From assembly GCF_012027595.1 (NCBI RefSeq), contig NZ_SNUR01000002.1, positions 1 through 64,000 on the forward strand: 64,000 nucleotides of DNA, read 5' to 3'. A model generated the notes under the pieces. It was given only the letters and a program-made list of their open reading frames with translations. It was not told where the DNA came from and did no database searches. Made by a program: the position numbers and the translations under genes. This DNA is from Thermococcus sp. Bubb.Bath. GTDB taxonomy: Archaea; Methanobacteriota_B; Thermococci; Thermococcales; Thermococcaceae. Of the stretch, positions 63,411 through 64,000 are shown piece after piece. Within the stretch, counting starts at the first letter, position 1; every line of letters begins with the position of its first letter.

Positions 63411-63418
63411 TATTTAAG
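63411..63418 (-). promoter_or_regulatory. TATA box for gor
   Basis: CTTAAATA on the minus strand; the expected start of transcription is near 63388, inside the glycolytic motif. Confidence 0.6.
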
Positions 63419-63514
63419 CCTTCCGATGGCCTTCGATTGAATAAGCCTTGGATTATAAAAACGTTGGTGATTAGGGCAGTACACCGCTTAAATGAACAGA
63501 AAAGGGGAGGGAAA

Positions 63515-64000
63515 TCACTCGATTTTCTCGAACCTCTCCTCAAGCCTCTTGAGGACACCTGGCAGGGTGGTGTACTCCATGTCCTCCATCGGGAGCCTGT
63601 GCGGCTCGAAGGGTCCGTGCCTGCGCATGTAATCCGCTATTTCTATTGCCTTCTGCCTCGCACCGTCGAACGCCGGGTCGTCAAAGAGGTCAACTGGGCC
63701 GACGAGCTTTCCTTTTGGACTTATCTGCCAGCCGAGGGCGACAACCCTCGGGGGACCGTCGAACCTGGTCGGGTTGGCCTGGTGCATCGGGGCGGGCATT
63801 ATTGGGCCGTTGTGGGAACCGCGCATCCAGCCGCTGACGAGGTGCGGGAATGAGAATGGCTCAAGGACTTCGCCGAGCGCTGGAAGGCCGCTCTGGGCCC
63901 TGACGATGGCAACGGGGTCGTCCTTTCCGACGTACTCTCCCGCTATCTGGTAGAGTTTCTCCGTGCTGATAACGGCCACGGGCTCATCCTTGTCTATCTT
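63515..64000 (-). CDS. fbp: Fructose-1,6-bisphosphatase, archaeal type (C-terminal part)
   Basis: The last 161 residues of the bifunctional archaeal FBP aldolase/phosphatase of gluconeogenesis, open to the right edge of the window. Motifs: FSFPHLVSGWMRGSHNGP, MHQANPTRFDGPPRVVALGW and ADYMRRHGPFEPHRLP, all conserved in this class. The frame continues through the GTG at 63979, so the true start is outside. About 57% of the protein is missing. It neighbours the glycolytic gor gene on the same strand but is separated from it by about 150 bases with a separate promoter. Confidence 0.95.
   Translation of the reverse strand, partial: KIDKDEPVAVISTEKLYQIAGEYVGKDDPVAIVRAQSGLPALGEVLEPFSFPHLVSGWMRGSHNGPIMPAPMHQANPTRFDGPPRVVALGWQISPKGKLVGPVDLFDDPAFDGARQKAIEIADYMRRHGPFEPHRLPMEDMEYTTLPGVLKRLEERFEKIE

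Overview
The window is chromosomal DNA from a hyperthermophilic euryarchaeon of the order Thermococcales, most likely a Thermococcus. Supporting this are the thermosome, an A/V-type ATPase operon, RadA, NucS, Orc1/Cdc6 and both PolD subunits in one cluster, a tungsten-type GAPOR next to an archaeal fructose-1,6-bisphosphatase, two DUF257 genes, GGTGA/GAGGTG ribosome sites, and TATA boxes about 25 bases before transcription starts. Gene identities come from reading motifs and from recall of families; no database search was run.

Layout. 1-6.2 kb: thermosome 3' end, two small exported proteins, an ABC-2 transporter whose permease is broken by an in-frame TAG, a vapBC pair, a Taw3 wyosine methyltransferase, an orphan antitoxin and a radical SAM protein. 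6.4-11.6 kb: a DppB/DppC permease pair with no partner genes, a membrane protein, a PP-loop ATPase and AlaX. 11.6-20.4 kb: the complete ATP synthase operon H-I-K-E-C-F-A-B-D on the minus strand, with a proteolipid that looks Na+-coupled. 20.5-27 kb: a PfkB sugar kinase, an MTA/SAH deaminase, an AN1 zinc-finger gene split from a membrane transglutaminase-like gene, and MTA phosphorylase.

27-39 kb is the replication locus: a PAC2 chaperone pair, nucS and radA on one side, a roughly 1.1 kb origin, then orc1/cdc6 and the PolD small (DP1) and large (DP2) subunits. Origin recognition box (ORB)-like motifs fill the intergenic region and continue inside the DP1 reading frame, where they encode repeated Ile-Ser-Thr-Gly peptides. 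DP2 carries a 164-residue mini-intein at its active site, ending in Gln.

39-43.8 kb is an accessory patch: an EVE-like domain joined to a NucS-like nuclease with a small coupled partner, a hairpin-rich repeat block abutting tRNA-His, a second Taw3, a DUF3800 protein, a lipoate ligase and a box C/D sRNA. 43.9-58.3 kb is mostly housekeeping and conserved hypothetical genes (signal peptidase, DUF531, helical-repeat protein, dipeptidase, KaiC-like ATPase, DUF257 pair, methyltransferase, S9 peptidase, kinase, Lrp-like domain, DUF47/PiT phosphate uptake, carbamate kinase, FAD oxidoreductase). It includes a deletion scar joining two decapitated genes near 50.4 kb. 58.4-61.3 kb holds exported or membrane proteins of unknown role with a duplicated upstream region. 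The window closes with GAPOR, preceded by a near-perfect Thermococcales glycolytic motif, and the 3' part of fbp.
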